Assembly: GCA_035048485.1 (NCBI GenBank)
Contig: CM068581.1
Coordinates: forward strand, 66,228,381 to 66,292,380
Direction of reading: 5' to 3'
Source: Pteria penguin
Taxonomy: Eukaryota; Mollusca; Bivalvia; Pterioida; Pteriidae
Length of the DNA: 64,000 nucleotides
A program made the translations under genes and the position numbers. How positions within the stretch are numbered: position 1 is the stretch's first letter; each line of letters opens with the position of its first letter. The notes below the pieces were generated by a model, which was not told the origin of the DNA, did not search any database, and saw only the letters and a list, made by a program, of their open reading frames with translations. This document shows positions 11,316-23,076 of this stretch, piece after piece.

Positions 11316-12415
11316 TACGAATTATGATTATGATAACCATAGCTACATGTTTTGTCGAATTTAAATCAAACTTTAGATCACTATTTCAGGGTCAACGATA
11401 TGATTTCGATTTTCTGAAGATAGACAAAGGAACTAACTCTGTTTAGGAAATGGCCAAGAAACTCTGCAGTTGAATATAGACAATTCTTCCCGAAATACTT
11501 ACTTAGCTGAGCAAATCCGATCACCTTTGAATTTCCGCCGCACACTTGAAAATAAGACTCGGGGTAAGCGTAGTGATAATGTCCGATTTGTGCAATTACG
11601 CGGAAGGATAAAAAGTAATGAGGCATCAAATAAACCTCCCATAAACAGTAAATTATCATAAAATATGGTTTGATATCGTTTATTATGAAATTGATGTGAA
11701 TTATATTGTATATCATAATCTGTTCTGCGTTTTAAAACGTTGAAGAGTAGATTTAGATCTCATCACATGCAAAGCAAACTGCATCCGATATTCCATGGTG
11801 GTAAAAAAAATCCGGAAATATGCCTACTACTTGCTTCCGAGTCATATTATCAAGTGTGCGACGGAAAATCTGCGAGGTGGTCCCGATTTTTCGCTGGGTG
11901 TGACCACTATTCAGGGACATATTGTAGTCTGTTTCCGCCAATGTCCTTAAACAATGACCGTTGTGGGTTCTGTTACATTTGTACATATTGACCTAAGCCT
12001 ACCACATCCGTTATTATGCATACTGGGGTTCTGGTTTACTGTTACCACGGACATTGAGGCCATACAAGTGACAAGATTGACAAGAAACATTTTGGTGCAA
12101 GCACCAAAGTGTGGGCCGGAATGGGATGTTTGATAAAACTGCAAAGAACTTCAAAAACAGAACAACGTTTTAGAATTTGTATTGTACAGCTATGTGACTG
12201 TTAATTAGCAGACATATAAAGACCATAATGATCGACCACAGACGTATAAATTTCCAATATGACTTCCTTTTCAGCTAATAGTTTATATTTGGGTTCATTT
12301 AGCCCATTCAGTACATAAGGCAATGACGAGTTTACTAGACCTACGGATTAGCCTGCATTTAGTATGGAAATGTACTTTTAGAATTACTAGCCATATCATC
12401 TACTATTTGTTTTAA
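11316..12415. other. Gene-free stretch with two similar fragments in opposite orientation
   Basis: About 11500-11570 (read on the minus strand) and 11837-11900 (plus strand) share the core CCGAGTC(T/A)TATT(T/A)TCAAGTGTGCG(G/A)CGGAAA. The rest is AT-rich and I recognise nothing in it. Confidence 0.5.
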
Positions 12416-12676
12416 GCTGGTGGGCTCAGTGGATTAGGTGACTGAAAGGTCCCAGGTTCGACTCCCGCCGTGGGTATATCGGTGACCTGTCTTTCAGATA
12501 GGACAGTAGAAACCGAAGTCCCGTGTCACAGTAGGCGTGGCACGTTAAAGATCCACCACTTCTTCGGGAGAGGTATAAATACAAATGTATCTATGCAATG
12601 CATCAGGCAGATACCGTCTCCAAATACGTGAAATAATCGTGGAGTGACGTGAAATAATAATTAATCTATCAATCCA
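12416..12676 (+). mobile_element. tRNA-derived SINE, family B1 (long), mutated
   Basis: Head GTGGGCTCAGTGGATTAGGT, B box AGGTTCGACTCCCG, body motifs CCCGTGTCACAGTAGGCGTG and ATGCATCAGGCAGAT, tail ATCGTGGAGTGACGTGAAAT. Confidence 0.8.
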
Positions 12677-12701
12677 CTATCTATTTTTAACAACAAAACA
12701 T

Positions 12702-12747
12702 GCCGTCACCATATACGTGAAATATTCGTGGTGTGACGTTAAACAAA

Positions 12748-12806
<59 letters not shown>
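12702..12806 (+). mobile_element. 5'-truncated family B2 SINE with 11-bp target duplication
   Basis: Only the 3' end of the SINE is present, starting at GCCGTCACCATATACGTG and ending in a long ATCA run. CAACAAAACAT repeats perfectly at 12691-12701 and 12807-12817, so the truncation arose at insertion and not by later deletion. Confidence 0.9.
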
Positions 12807-12809
<3 letters not shown>

Positions 12810-12817
12810 CAAAACAT

Positions 12818-13420
12818 AACCAATCTATAAGCAACTGGCTGTTTGCTGGGGTAAACATCCCTTTACTGGTTAAACTTTTGGCAGTGATGTGGCCGTACTG
12901 GTTGGTAATCTGTTTATTCTCAAGTTTTAATTTATAAACAATTCAGGTTTATCATCTTGCTAGAAGTAACAATTGTGGAATGTAATTGGTTATGTTTGTC
13001 CTTCTTTGCGTACTATTCTGTATTCTGAAAGTTTAGTAGGACTTACATCACACTATCATTCAATCGTAACAACTCTTCCATTTCCGTACGCAAATAAGAT
13101 CTATTTTTAAAATTGGCGATGATGTTCCGATTGGCTATGATTAACCAAAAGCCATTTCGGCAAGCGAATAAAAATTTGGCTTATGAAGAAAGCGCGTCAA
13201 ATATTCAAAAATTGTAAGGTTACACCCATCCCCAGAAAATATTTCAACATGGGTCAACGAGGTGACACATGCTCTCTCCGCAGTGAATATAATCCTAATT
13301 TTATCATTGGTGTAAAATCCCGGGGGTGTGGCCTAACTGTACCGCAGAAACGCATGCAACTTTTCCAAACTTATATCAAAGGATGGGCCGGCTAGTGCCG
13401 GCCCACAATAACAGAACAGT
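12818..13420. other. Gene-free stretch
   Basis: AT-rich non-coding sequence. The short reading frame at 13183-13395 has no recognisable features. Confidence 0.5.
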
Positions 13421-13422
13421 GG

Positions 13423-13765
13423 CAGATGCAGGATTTCCGAAAAGGGAGGGCCTAAATGGGTATTAGCCAAACTTCTCAGTAATTTTTGGTGCAAAATTTG
13501 GATTTTTACTAGTAAATATGTGACCAAAAGGGGGGGGGGTCCCTCTAAATCCGCTAGTGCAGAATTATACGAAATGATATAGAAGGAACAAAGTAACGAT
13601 TCATTCTTTGTCTTCTCATCCTTGTTCTTCTGACATTAGCATTGACACGGATCCAGGATCCCCCCCCCCCCCAAAAAAAGTTTCTAAATATTTACTTGTA
13701 AATATATGGCGAAAAGGGTTGGGGCGCGCCTCCCCCAACCTAGCCCCCCACTAAATCAGCCAGTG
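13423..13765. mobile_element. Two adjacent short MITE-like elements with G/C runs
   Basis: Element 1 (about 13423-13558) begins CAGTGGCAGATGCAGGATTT and ends TAAATCCGCTAGTGC. Element 2 (about 13646-13766) begins near GGATCCAGGATCCCCCC and ends AAATCAGCCAGTG. Both have ends related to the CAGTGGCGGAT-type termini of hAT-like MITEs and contain long homopolymer G or C runs. No coding capacity. Confidence 0.55.
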
Positions 13766-13832
13766 ATCAAAATACAACAAATTATGTCAATGGAATTTGT
13801 AGTTGATTTCATTTATACTATCTTTATTACAA

Positions 13833-13905
13833 ACATCTTCATAATATCAAGGTTTGAGATTACACTACGCTACACAACAACTCAAACCTTGAAATGTGAA
13901 GATGT
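13833..13905. repeat. Hairpin-forming inverted repeat
   Basis: Arms 13833-13858 and 13881-13905 pair with few mismatches (ACATCTTCA… with …TGAAGATGT, and CAAGGTTTGAG with CTCAAACCTTG) around a 22-base loop. Confidence 0.75.
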
Positions 13906-14110
13906 ATTACAAAATACTCTTATAATAACAACGAATTCATAGTTTGTTTTTTTGTTTGTTGTTTTTTTTTTCTGTAATAAGCTCTATTACGATTACCTGC
14001 AGTCCGCATGTACATTGTACACAGAATACCTTCGAAGAATTGATAATTATGTTTATCAGTGTATTCTTTTACTGTCTTAAACATTTTATTTAAACAAACT
14101 TTATACACAA

Positions 14111-16682
14111 TCATCGTGGTTCATTTTTCATTGAGTTGGCAGATATATTACAAGAAATAGTCATCGTCTGCGGAGATGGATAGCTTTTCTGACTTTCGAG
14201 ATGCATCGGACGTGTATAGATTTGTCCAGGTTGATCTCCGAGAGTTCCGAGGAAGTTCCCATTATAAAATGGATTACTTATATGAGGAAGGGGTTGATTC
14301 ATAGTTGATGTGTAAGATTGCACTGAGAAAGGGTATTTCCTAAGAGTCATGTGAGCAGGATTTCCGTTTGGAAGTTTATAAATAGAATCAACTGTAGAAT
14401 GTGCCATTGGAATGTTCCTATCATTCAAACCAATGGAATTTGTGCTTAATGTAAATTCTTTACGTTTGTCTTTCATTGAAGAAAAACTTGAGTTCCAAGC
14501 ATTGGTCATAACCTGATCATCTGTTGCGACATGAATATTTTCACTCGAACATGCCCTACGATTTGCAGTACTCACAAGGTTCATTGGGATAGATTCCATC
14601 GATTTTCGACGTTTCGTCGCAGGAACACAAAATGGAGATTCCTTCTCACATGCATTTCGTAGTGGTGATTGTGTCTTCATTACATACGACGAATCAAAAT
14701 TTTCATGGTCCGTTTGGGAAAAAGAGAGTGTTCGATTTTCTTTCTTTTTAGCATTCTCTGTTTTCTTTTGAGAATCTTTGTTTGATGTTGCAGTTACGGT
14801 AATTGGACCTTTACCCATGAGCGCTCGGGGAGCTAATGTGATATTGAGCGTGATCTTTGCGGATGAGAGACCATCTGCACGACTCCCATTGCCTGTATCC
14901 TCTTTTCCAGAGTGTTCGGTCGGTAGCTCTTCATCCAGACTGTTACTCGTAAATGCCTCTCTACAAATCCCATGACCTTTCAATATAAAATGTTTTATCT
15001 ATGTGTTCTATCAAATGACATAAATAATAAATAAGGTTAAGACGTATAAGTCTGATTACGAAACGAATTAGTAGAAAATTTGCTATGGTATCCTTATATA
15101 CATATGTTAAGAGTTATCGAGTGATCAAGAAAAATGTAAGCCGGTGTGGCCTAGTGGATAAGGTGCTCGGCTCGTGATCGAGAGGTCGCGGGTTCGACTC
15201 CCGCCCGGGGCACACCGGTGTTCTGTCTTTCGGATGAGACAGTAAAAACCGAGGTCCCGTGTCACGGTAGGCGTGGCACGTAAAAGATCCCTCACTGCTT
15301 CGGGTGGGTCCGTTGCAAAGGTCTAAATTTGTATGCAATGCATCAGGCAGATGCCGTCACCATATACGTGAAATAATCGTGGAGTGACGTAAAACAATAA
15401 TCAAACAAACAAACAAAATCAAGAAAAATGTAGGTTCATGTGTTCATTTGGAAAATCGAATTTCAAAGATATAGATTTTGGAATGCAGGAGAAACAAGAA
15501 TAACAATGGATATTTAGAATGGGTGAACCTTTTAATTGTATTTGAATACAGTGTTATTATTACAAGTCTGTCTAAAACTATTTTCAGTTATGTATCAAAG
15601 ATGGATTGCACTTAACTTTAGAGAAATTAGTTGAGGATGATAAACAAACTTTTCACAGGATCACCTAATATAGCATTGCATTTTGATAAATACAAGATCT
15701 CATATGAAGTTTTATTTCATGCGGTTCTTTACGAAGCTAGTTGATATCCCCAGCCTTGGTAAGGGGTATAGAATACACAGCAAGTTATTAAAATGCGTAT
15801 GATATTCTTTGTAACACATGCTAGACATAAACAGTGCATTCTCTTTGATAACCGATAAAGTTTGGTTCATTTGTAATCTATACTTCACTTTCCTTCCTTA
15901 TTTAAGCCGGTGTGGCCTAGTGGTATCGCGTCGGACTCCTGATTGGGAGGCCGGGGTTCGAGTCCCGCTCTGGTCATGCCGGTGTCATGTCTTTCGGATG
16001 AGACAGTAAAAACCGAGGCCCCGTGTCGTGGTATGTGTGGCACGTTAAAGATCCCTCACTGCTTCGGGTGGGTCCGTTGCAAAGGTCAAAATTTGTATGC
16101 CCCGCATCAGGCAGATGCCGTCACCATATACGTGAAATATTCGTAGTGTGACGTAAAACAAAAATCAATCAATTAATCAATCAATCAATTCCTTCTTGAT
16201 TTACTTTACGTCACAGTGACTTCATAGAAAAAGTCATACAAGAAACGTCACGTCAAGTATTATTACACGTGTCTCATAAGATGAAGTTATAAAATTACAC
16301 TTCATAATGTGACAATCACAGGAAGTTATTCCGATGTTATTACACTGTAATACTCACAACAATGTTTCACATTCTGGGCTTCCTGGAAATCAGAATCGAA
16401 ATCAGGTGCCCGGCAGGAACCCCCCCCCCCCTCCCCCCTTCTCCAAAAAAAAAAAAAAAAAAAAGAAGAAGAAAACCCCCCAAAACAACACAAAACAACA
16501 ATACCGTAATAGGTGGGTTGTTTAATTGGTGTTTTACGTCGCTTTCTACAATTTTTCAGTTATATCGCGACATGGAAGCAGTAGGTAACCAACCTCTTAA
16601 ACATAGTGACGCAACCCGGGAATCGAACCCGGATCGTCGGCGGCGAAAGCAAAGCGCTTAACCACTACACCAAGCCTGCCCC

Positions 16683-16721
<39 letters not shown>

Positions 16722-18811
16722 TAAAAATAAATAAATAAATAACGTCTTCTGTTTGGCTAGTGCCACCAGCCATGCATATCTAATGTATACGGACAGCAAA
16801 AACGGACTCGGCACCCGCACGCTAAATGAAATTCTATGCTAGTTAAAGAAATCATTGTAAAGAGAAGCCACACAGCACTAAGACAGGTATAAACCCTCTG
16901 CTTGGAACTTGATAAAAAATATTCAAAGTATCAAACACCATATATAAATCTCCTTAATTCAAAGTATATAAAACCATTTGTGATACTCACCTTTGACGGG
17001 ATCTGTACAGATTTCAATCGTGGACAGCCACTCTTTGAAATGCATGACGCTGTCGTTGCGTAGTTTTTGAATCATTTGGGCGAAGTAGGTCTTGGCCATT
17101 TTTATATCGATTGCCTGACCATCTGAAAAAAAAATCCCAATTAAATACAAATTGAAAAAGAATCATGAAGGATGTATTGATTGATTGATTGATTGATTGA
17201 TTTTTGTTTAACGTCACACCACGAATATTCCACGTATATGGTGACGGCATCTGTCTAATGCGGGGCATACAAATTTTGACCTTTGCAACGGACCCAAAAG
17301 ATCCTGCAGTGAATGCCTAATTGAAATATTTAAGGAACCATTTATTATGTAATATTACATTAATATTATAAAATCATATATCTATTTTATAATATTGCAT
17401 ATTGTTTGACATTTATGGCGACAATATGAAATTTTCTACCTTTCTCTGAAATCGGATAATCCTGGTGCAATTTAACGCCATATTGGTGGTCTTTGCTGTC
17501 GTCAGTACACGACGAAAGACCTGATAGGCTCTCAGCACTCTCATCTTCTACGTCATCACGTTCTACGTCGGTATAAATTTTCGTCAATGACGTGACGGAT
17601 GACTCTGGCACTGGACGCACATCGGTATCGTCCAGACATGATTCGGGTTTCGACGTATTTTCAATTTCTTTTCGATTATTTTCGGAAACCGCTTTACTTA
17701 CATTAAAATTAAATTGTCTTTTCATTAGGACAGATTCTATCGGAGTATGTATAGACGCTCGAGGAAGACCGGTCATTGCCCGAATCATTCGGACTAAATC
17801 GCTCAACTTGTTGACGCCCATTGCGCATGTACGATACCAGGCTTGTACGGCCGACGGGTAAATAGTGGTTATCCCAAGATAGAAAGGCGCATTTGCGTAA
17901 TTCATATTCGATGGTCTTTTCTCCGCGTACAGCTTATAAATTTGAATGGTGTCTTTTTCTGTGTCGTCCGCCAGCGCCGGAAGTGAAATTTTGTCTTGAT
18001 CTTTTCTCATACTTCGAGGTGAAATTGGCTCGTAGCAGAGACATTCTCGACCGTTTCTGTCTTTCTTCAATGTAACATCTCCCCACAGCATGTTTTTATG
18101 ATCGATGGCCTTCCGAAGACGAAAGTGCACGATGAATGCGAAACATAGTGTATTTATGACAGACATCGGTGTATAAGGCCCCATTTCTTTCGCCTTGAAC
18201 AGATGATTGACTTTTTCCAAAGTCACTGGCCCGAACGATTCAATCGGTCTCTTATTCCCTTTTCCCAATTCACGTAACCGCTGTTGCTTTAATTTCAAAG
18301 CATTTCTAGTGTTTGAAAAGATATAGTCCCTTGTGACAGAAGCCGGGTAACTCTTCAATTTCAGGTATCGCTCCACGCTACACAACATGCCCCTCAAACT
18401 TGCCGGTTCGTAATCATTCCCATCGTGTTTCTTAACAATCGTGAAAAACGTAGACAGGTACTTATCCAGGTCCATCGGTGGTATACTCTCAGGAGGCCGA
18501 CATTCATTTTTTGATCGCAAATACGATATCAAAATCCTGATATCCGTGTCCGTCTTCCTAAGTGTGTTCTTATTTTCCATATTCATATCTAGCGACTCTA
18601 GATCCGATTCCGGTAGAAAAGAGTCTTTTGGCCAGTCTAATTTTTTATGTTCTTTGCTTTGACCAACATCTTCGTCGCTATCGATCGTCAAAGAATTTTC
18701 GCTGTCGTAGTCCATAGTTGTCCCTATGAGGGTCTTTTCGGTTCCGTTCTCCATGTTGCTTTGACGGTCCGTCTCCTGTGGAAGGACTGATATATGCCTG
18801 CACAGTACCAT
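14111..18811 (-). CDS. Crypton-type tyrosine recombinase-derived protein (DUF3504-like), 3 exons
   Basis: Minus-strand exons 18811-17440, 17122-16991 and 14976-14111 join in phase 1 at both junctions (donors AAAG|GTAGAA and AAAG|GTGAGT) to give 789 residues. An in-frame stop lies upstream of M1; M20 is an alternative start. Residues 1-80 are acidic. Residues 87-366 match the Crypton-derived recombinase domain of KIAA1958/QRICH1/ZMYM proteins: IPPMDLDKYLSTFF, NDYEPASLRGMLCSVERYL, RELGKGNKRP and HFRLRKAIDHKNMLWGDV, which keeps the first catalytic Arg. The expected HxxR region reads IHTPIES, without the second Arg, and no distal catalytic Tyr block follows. It is therefore probably inactive as a recombinase. 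The C-terminal 330 residues are Ser/Asn-rich with a basic TKRRK patch, possibly a nuclear signal. AATAAA at 14085-14090 on the minus strand lies about 21 bases past the stop. Function unknown; nuclear DNA/chromatin binding is inferred. Confidence 0.85.
15139..15417 (+). mobile_element. Full-length SINE, family B1, with 15-bp target duplication
   Basis: Head GTGTGGCCTAGTGGATAAGG, B box GGGTTCGACTCCCG, long body, tail GTGGAGTGACGTAAAACA followed by AAAC repeats. ATCAAGAAAAATGTA repeats perfectly at 15124-15138 and 15418-15432. It is inserted in intron 2 of the minus-strand Crypton-derived gene and is the best reference copy of subfamily B1 in this window. Confidence 0.95.
15906..16190 (+). mobile_element. 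Full-length SINE, family B2
   Basis: Head CTAGTGGTATCGCGTCGGAC, B box GGGGTTCGAGTCCCG, body CCCCGTGTCGTGGTATGTG, tail ATTCGTAGTGTGACGTAAAA followed by ATCA repeats. It lies in the same intron as the SINE at 15139. Confidence 0.92.
16413..16490. repeat. C-run followed by A-run
   Basis: Homopolymer C tracts pass into a long A/G tract. Low-complexity sequence; apparent reading frames across it are artefacts. Confidence 0.8.
16512..16682 (-). mobile_element. tRNA-derived SINE, family A
   Basis: Plus strand shows, in reverse, the tail (TTGGTGTTTTACGTCGCTTT), B box (GGGAATCGAACCCGG) and A box (GCGCTTAACCACTACACCA). A (TAA)n run follows at 16683-16720. Confidence 0.9.
17177..17297 (-). mobile_element. 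5'-truncated family B2 SINE
   Basis: Only the 3' portion is present: (TTGA)n tail, then CACCACGAATATTCCACGTA and GATGCGGGG-like body, ending at AACGGACCCA. It lies in intron 1 of the Crypton-derived gene, just upstream of its exon 2 in the sense of transcription. Confidence 0.85.
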
Positions 18812-19411
<600 letters not shown>

Positions 19412-19423
19412 TTACTCTTTAAG

Positions 19424-19686
19424 CCGGCGTGTCCTAGTGGTCCTGATCGGGAGGCCGGGATTGGAGTCCCGCTCTGGTCATGCACGTGTCCTGTCTTTCG
19501 AATGAGACAGTAAAAACCGAGGCCCTGTGTATGCATGGTACGTTAAAGATCCCTCTCTGCTTCTGTTGGGTCCGTTGCAAAGGTCAAAATTGTATGCCCA
19601 GCATCAGGCAGATGCCGTCACTATATACGTGAAATATTCGTGGTGTGACGTTAAACAAAAATCAATCAATCAATCATTCAATACTA
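19424..19686 (+). mobile_element. SINE, family B2, with 12-bp target duplication
   Basis: Short internal deletion in the tRNA-like head; body CTCTGGTCATGCACGTGTCC and tail TCGTGGTGTGACGTTAAACA followed by ATCA. TTACTCTTTAAG repeats at 19412-19423 and 19687-19698. Confidence 0.92.
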
Positions 19687-19945
19687 TTACTCTTTAAGTA
19701 TTTCTATTTTTTTGTTTCTTTCATATTGTTTACATATATATAACATGTTATTTTACATAGGTTCGGAACTCAGTCTGGGGCTAACGGTAAGAATTATTAA
19801 TGTACCTGGCGAAGGTATTCTTAAAGTACTTAGGTCTCCTCCCCCGCACTCCTCAACCCACTCACCCGAAACCGATATATAGCTTTGGCAATTGGGTGAG
19901 AAACATCCTAGCATTGCATTAAACCAACAACGATACTTTATATAC

Positions 19946-20913
19946 TGGCACCGTGTAAAATATGGAATGGAATGGAATGGAATCGTGGAATGGAATTGAA
20001 TGATGGAATGGAATGATGGAACGGAATGAAATAGATTTTAGAATAGAAGTTTGGAATACTTTTTACGCCCGGCCTAAAAGGCATCCTTCTGTCTGCCTGG
20101 CTGTTCGTTCGTTCGTTAATCCGTACCGATTTCTTAAATCGATAACTTTTCCACCGTTCGAGATAGGGACTCCATATTCGGCATGTTTATTAAACTAATG
20201 AAACCCTTTCAAATGACAATAAGGTCTGTGACCTGGGACCGTGACCTTCATACTAAAATACAACAATATTTGCCAATGCATGCTATGCCAATCCAGTCCC
20301 ACCTTCCTGCTTTTAAAATTTTCTAAACATAGACGAGTGACAATCAGATACTAATTCTCGACCAAGCGGGTACCACACACGACAAAATCAACCACGGAAA
20401 GGTTTTATCCTGGCTGTGTCTGATTCTAGCTAACTTCATGGAAAAACTGTATACTTGCATGACATATTACAAGGTAGAGTTTATTTTTTTCTTTACTTAC
20501 AATTTTGGGCATATAATCATATTACTCGATTAGCAGCCATTTTACCCCCTGTCAGTGTTAAATTAGTCTTAGATTTATAAATACCAAATTTTGGCACGAT
20601 GACCAATGATCAGTCGTACAGACTGACCAATGGTTATTTGTCACATTTTGATCTTTATAGACAGTTCATTGTGTGAAAAGATAACGCAAAAAATTTTTAT
20701 TTCAAAATTTTACTGGACTGACCAGTGATCACTTATTACACATTTACCATAAAAATGTAACACCTTTCATCCCAAGAAACCGAATGTGTGAGCCATACAC
20801 CAAAAGTTCAACTTAAAATCTTCATTCCAAAATTCTTTCTATATTCCATTCCATAAACCCATTCCATTCCACGATTCCATTCCACGATTCCATTCCATAT
20901 TTTACACGGTGCC
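19946..20913. mobile_element. Mutator-like (MULE-type) non-autonomous element with long terminal inverted repeats
   Basis: Termini are GGCACCGTGTAAAATATGG at the left and its reverse complement at the right. Each continues into inverted arrays of TGGAATGGAATCGTGGAATGG type (left about 19946-20070, right about 20815-20913). A perfect 9-bp direct repeat, TTATATACT, lies at 19937-19945 and 20914-20922. Long terminal inverted repeats plus 9-bp target duplications are the hallmark of Mutator-like elements. The interior has no coding capacity; at about 20065-20260 it holds a dispersed repeat also seen at 33120-33330. Confidence 0.85.
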
Positions 20914-20922
20914 TTATATACT

Positions 20923-22057
20923 ACTTTATACTTTCAGTCTTTTGAGTGACTTTATTTCCCCAAAATTTAGCTTTTGGTATTTTCGCTATATTTAATCAAT
21001 ATACCCCCGTAAATGTTTATATTAATGTTTAAAGGAAGAATAGCAAGGAATTCATTTTAGCATGTAGTCATACCGAAAGTTCTCACGTGCACACCCCCTC
21101 CACCTCCTCCTCCATGTTTTAGTGTAGTTTAGGAGAAAATAAAGAAGTCATTTTCATATGTATGCATTTCTTTCTATGAAATTACGAAATGTTATACGTG
21201 CACATACAAATTCATGGTTCTCCTCATCGATACCAATACAAATTCCATGACCTTCAGTTAAAACTTAAACTGCTTATTCTCAAGTGTTATATTATTTTTA
21301 CTCTTGATACTCGACTCCCAAACCAAAAACGAAGATAAATGATTTCTCTGTTTTACAATGAGGGTCGCGATAACCTCGTTTCCTGCACAAATCCTCTCTG
21401 CAGTGAACTTACTGGGAGCAATATCAACAGATGCAAATATATACACGCTAGTGTTATCTGTCATTCTATACACAAACATAGCACGACATATCTTCGGGTT
21501 CCATTTATACTTGGCTTTTGACCTTTTTTCTGTAGACTACGGAAAGGGTTAAGATGTAGTCCCGTTAACGGGGGTTATATATCGATATCGAAATCAACTA
21601 AGGCTGAACACTAAAACTGTTTGTGTTTTCTGTAACCTTATTTTATTTCTTAGTTCTCAGGTTTGATTTTGTTAGAGAACTAAATGCAAAGAACAGAAAA
21701 AGACCGCTAAGACATGTGGTTGTTAAAGACAGGTGACTGTATCATACAGGTGACTGTATAACACAGGTGGTCTTTAAAGCAGGTTTGATCGAATTATGAA
21801 TGAGACTTTTGATAAAATCATATACAACATTAGTATTATCATGCATACGTTTAAAAAAGAAAATTGCTGATAAGGATTTTCTATCTAAAGAGGTACACGT
21901 GTATAGCATATACGATCAGTATTTGGCCAGCTATAGAACTGAATTAATGACTTATCATATCAGCTATTTTATATCCCACCGGAATGGTACCGATATTAGT
22001 TTGGTTTGTTGGTTGTTTACACCAAGATTATTTCATATCTTTGATTATTGTACATTG
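20923..22057. other. Gene-free stretch
   Basis: AT-rich non-coding DNA. A short tandem motif ACAGGTGACTGTAT/ACAC repeats at about 21731-21768. Overlapping short open frames at 21258-21552 are not recognisable. Confidence 0.5.
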
Positions 22058-22218
22058 TACAGAAATTTGGACCTATGCAACGAAACCATCCGGGATCTTT
22101 ACGTGTTAACGTCTACCATGACAAGGAACCTCGGCCACCAGAGGACTGAACGCCTTCGAGACATCGGAGGAATTCGAACCCGGAATTCCTTGATCTTGAG
22201 CCTAACGTTCTATCAAGT
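22058..22218 (-). mobile_element. Old family B SINE fragment
   Basis: Reverse-oriented remains: CCGGGATCTTTACGTG, CATGACAAGGAACCTCGGCC, GGAATTCGAACCCGGAATTC. Confidence 0.6.
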
Positions 22219-22359
22219 TAATTAAGCCAACTCTATCCATATGACTGTAAAATCGTTGAAATCTACGTCATCGGTTTGGTAAAAATCAAACTCATCTACA
22301 TTACTTGATCAATAAGTAAAAATTTACTAACTGCGTTTTAGCAACTTAAATATATTATG

Positions 22360-22457
22360 CACAGGCACTGCGTTACATGAAAAGTGCTATTTTCAAACTA
22401 TCCAACCCCCTCCCCCCCTCCCACTTCTCTGTATTGTCATGTAACGCAGTGCCTGTG
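22360..22457. repeat. Perfect 21-bp inverted repeat
   Basis: CACAGGCACTGCGTTACATG(A) at 22360-22380 is exactly complementary to 22437-22457. The 56-base loop contains C-rich runs. It could form a hairpin or be the relic of a small inverted-repeat element. Confidence 0.85.
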
Positions 22458-22800
22458 TATTATGCTCATAATATTGAAAAAAATATTTTCTGAGGATTTC
22501 ATTTCTAATTTACCGTACGGAGACTTCGAATTCCCTGCACAATTACTCTATCCATTCCCGAATGAAGTGGATTTAAAGGTCTAGTGTTAAACACTTTGCA
22601 TTCGCGAGGATTTAATTTGCTTTATTTCGCTAGTGTGACCCCGCGCGAAAATATGATTAAAGCATAAGAAGTATTGAAGAGGTGTTGATTCTCGCAAAAA
22701 TTATGTCGCGTGAATATATCCAAAGTAAAATGGTTGCGAAAATAAAATCACACCCATATTATTAGTGTTTTATAGTATCTAAACCTGAACACCTTGCCAA

Positions 22801-23063
22801 GCCGGTGTGGCCTAGTGAATAAGGTGAACGGCTCGTAACACCTCGACTTCCGCCCTGGACGCACCGGTGTTCTGTCTTTTGGGTGAGACAGTAAAAACCG
22901 AGGCTCCATGTCAAGGTAGGCGTGGCACCTAAACGATCCCTCACTGCTTCAGGTGGGTCCGTTGCAAAGGTCTAAATTTCTATACAATGCATCTGGCAGA
23001 TGCCGTCACCATATACGTGAAATAATCGTGGAGTGACGTAAAACAATATTCAATCAATCAATT
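22801..23063 (+). mobile_element. SINE, family B1, with 13-bp target duplication
   Basis: Head GCCGGTGTGGCCTAGTGAAT with a partly deleted B box region, full body, tail TCGTGGAGTGACGTAAAACA. AACACCTTGCCAA repeats at 22788-22800 and 23064-23076. Confidence 0.93.
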
Positions 23064-23076
23064 AACACCTTGCCAA

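Noticed and set aside
15114..15338. Open frame with GRESNPRPLDHEPSTLSTRPH and its relatives at 32352, 41124, 47728
   Set aside because: Reverse-strand translation of family B SINEs.
21258..21552. Overlapping open frames of 60-73 residues
   Set aside because: No family similarity recognised, no splice context and no conserved neighbours.
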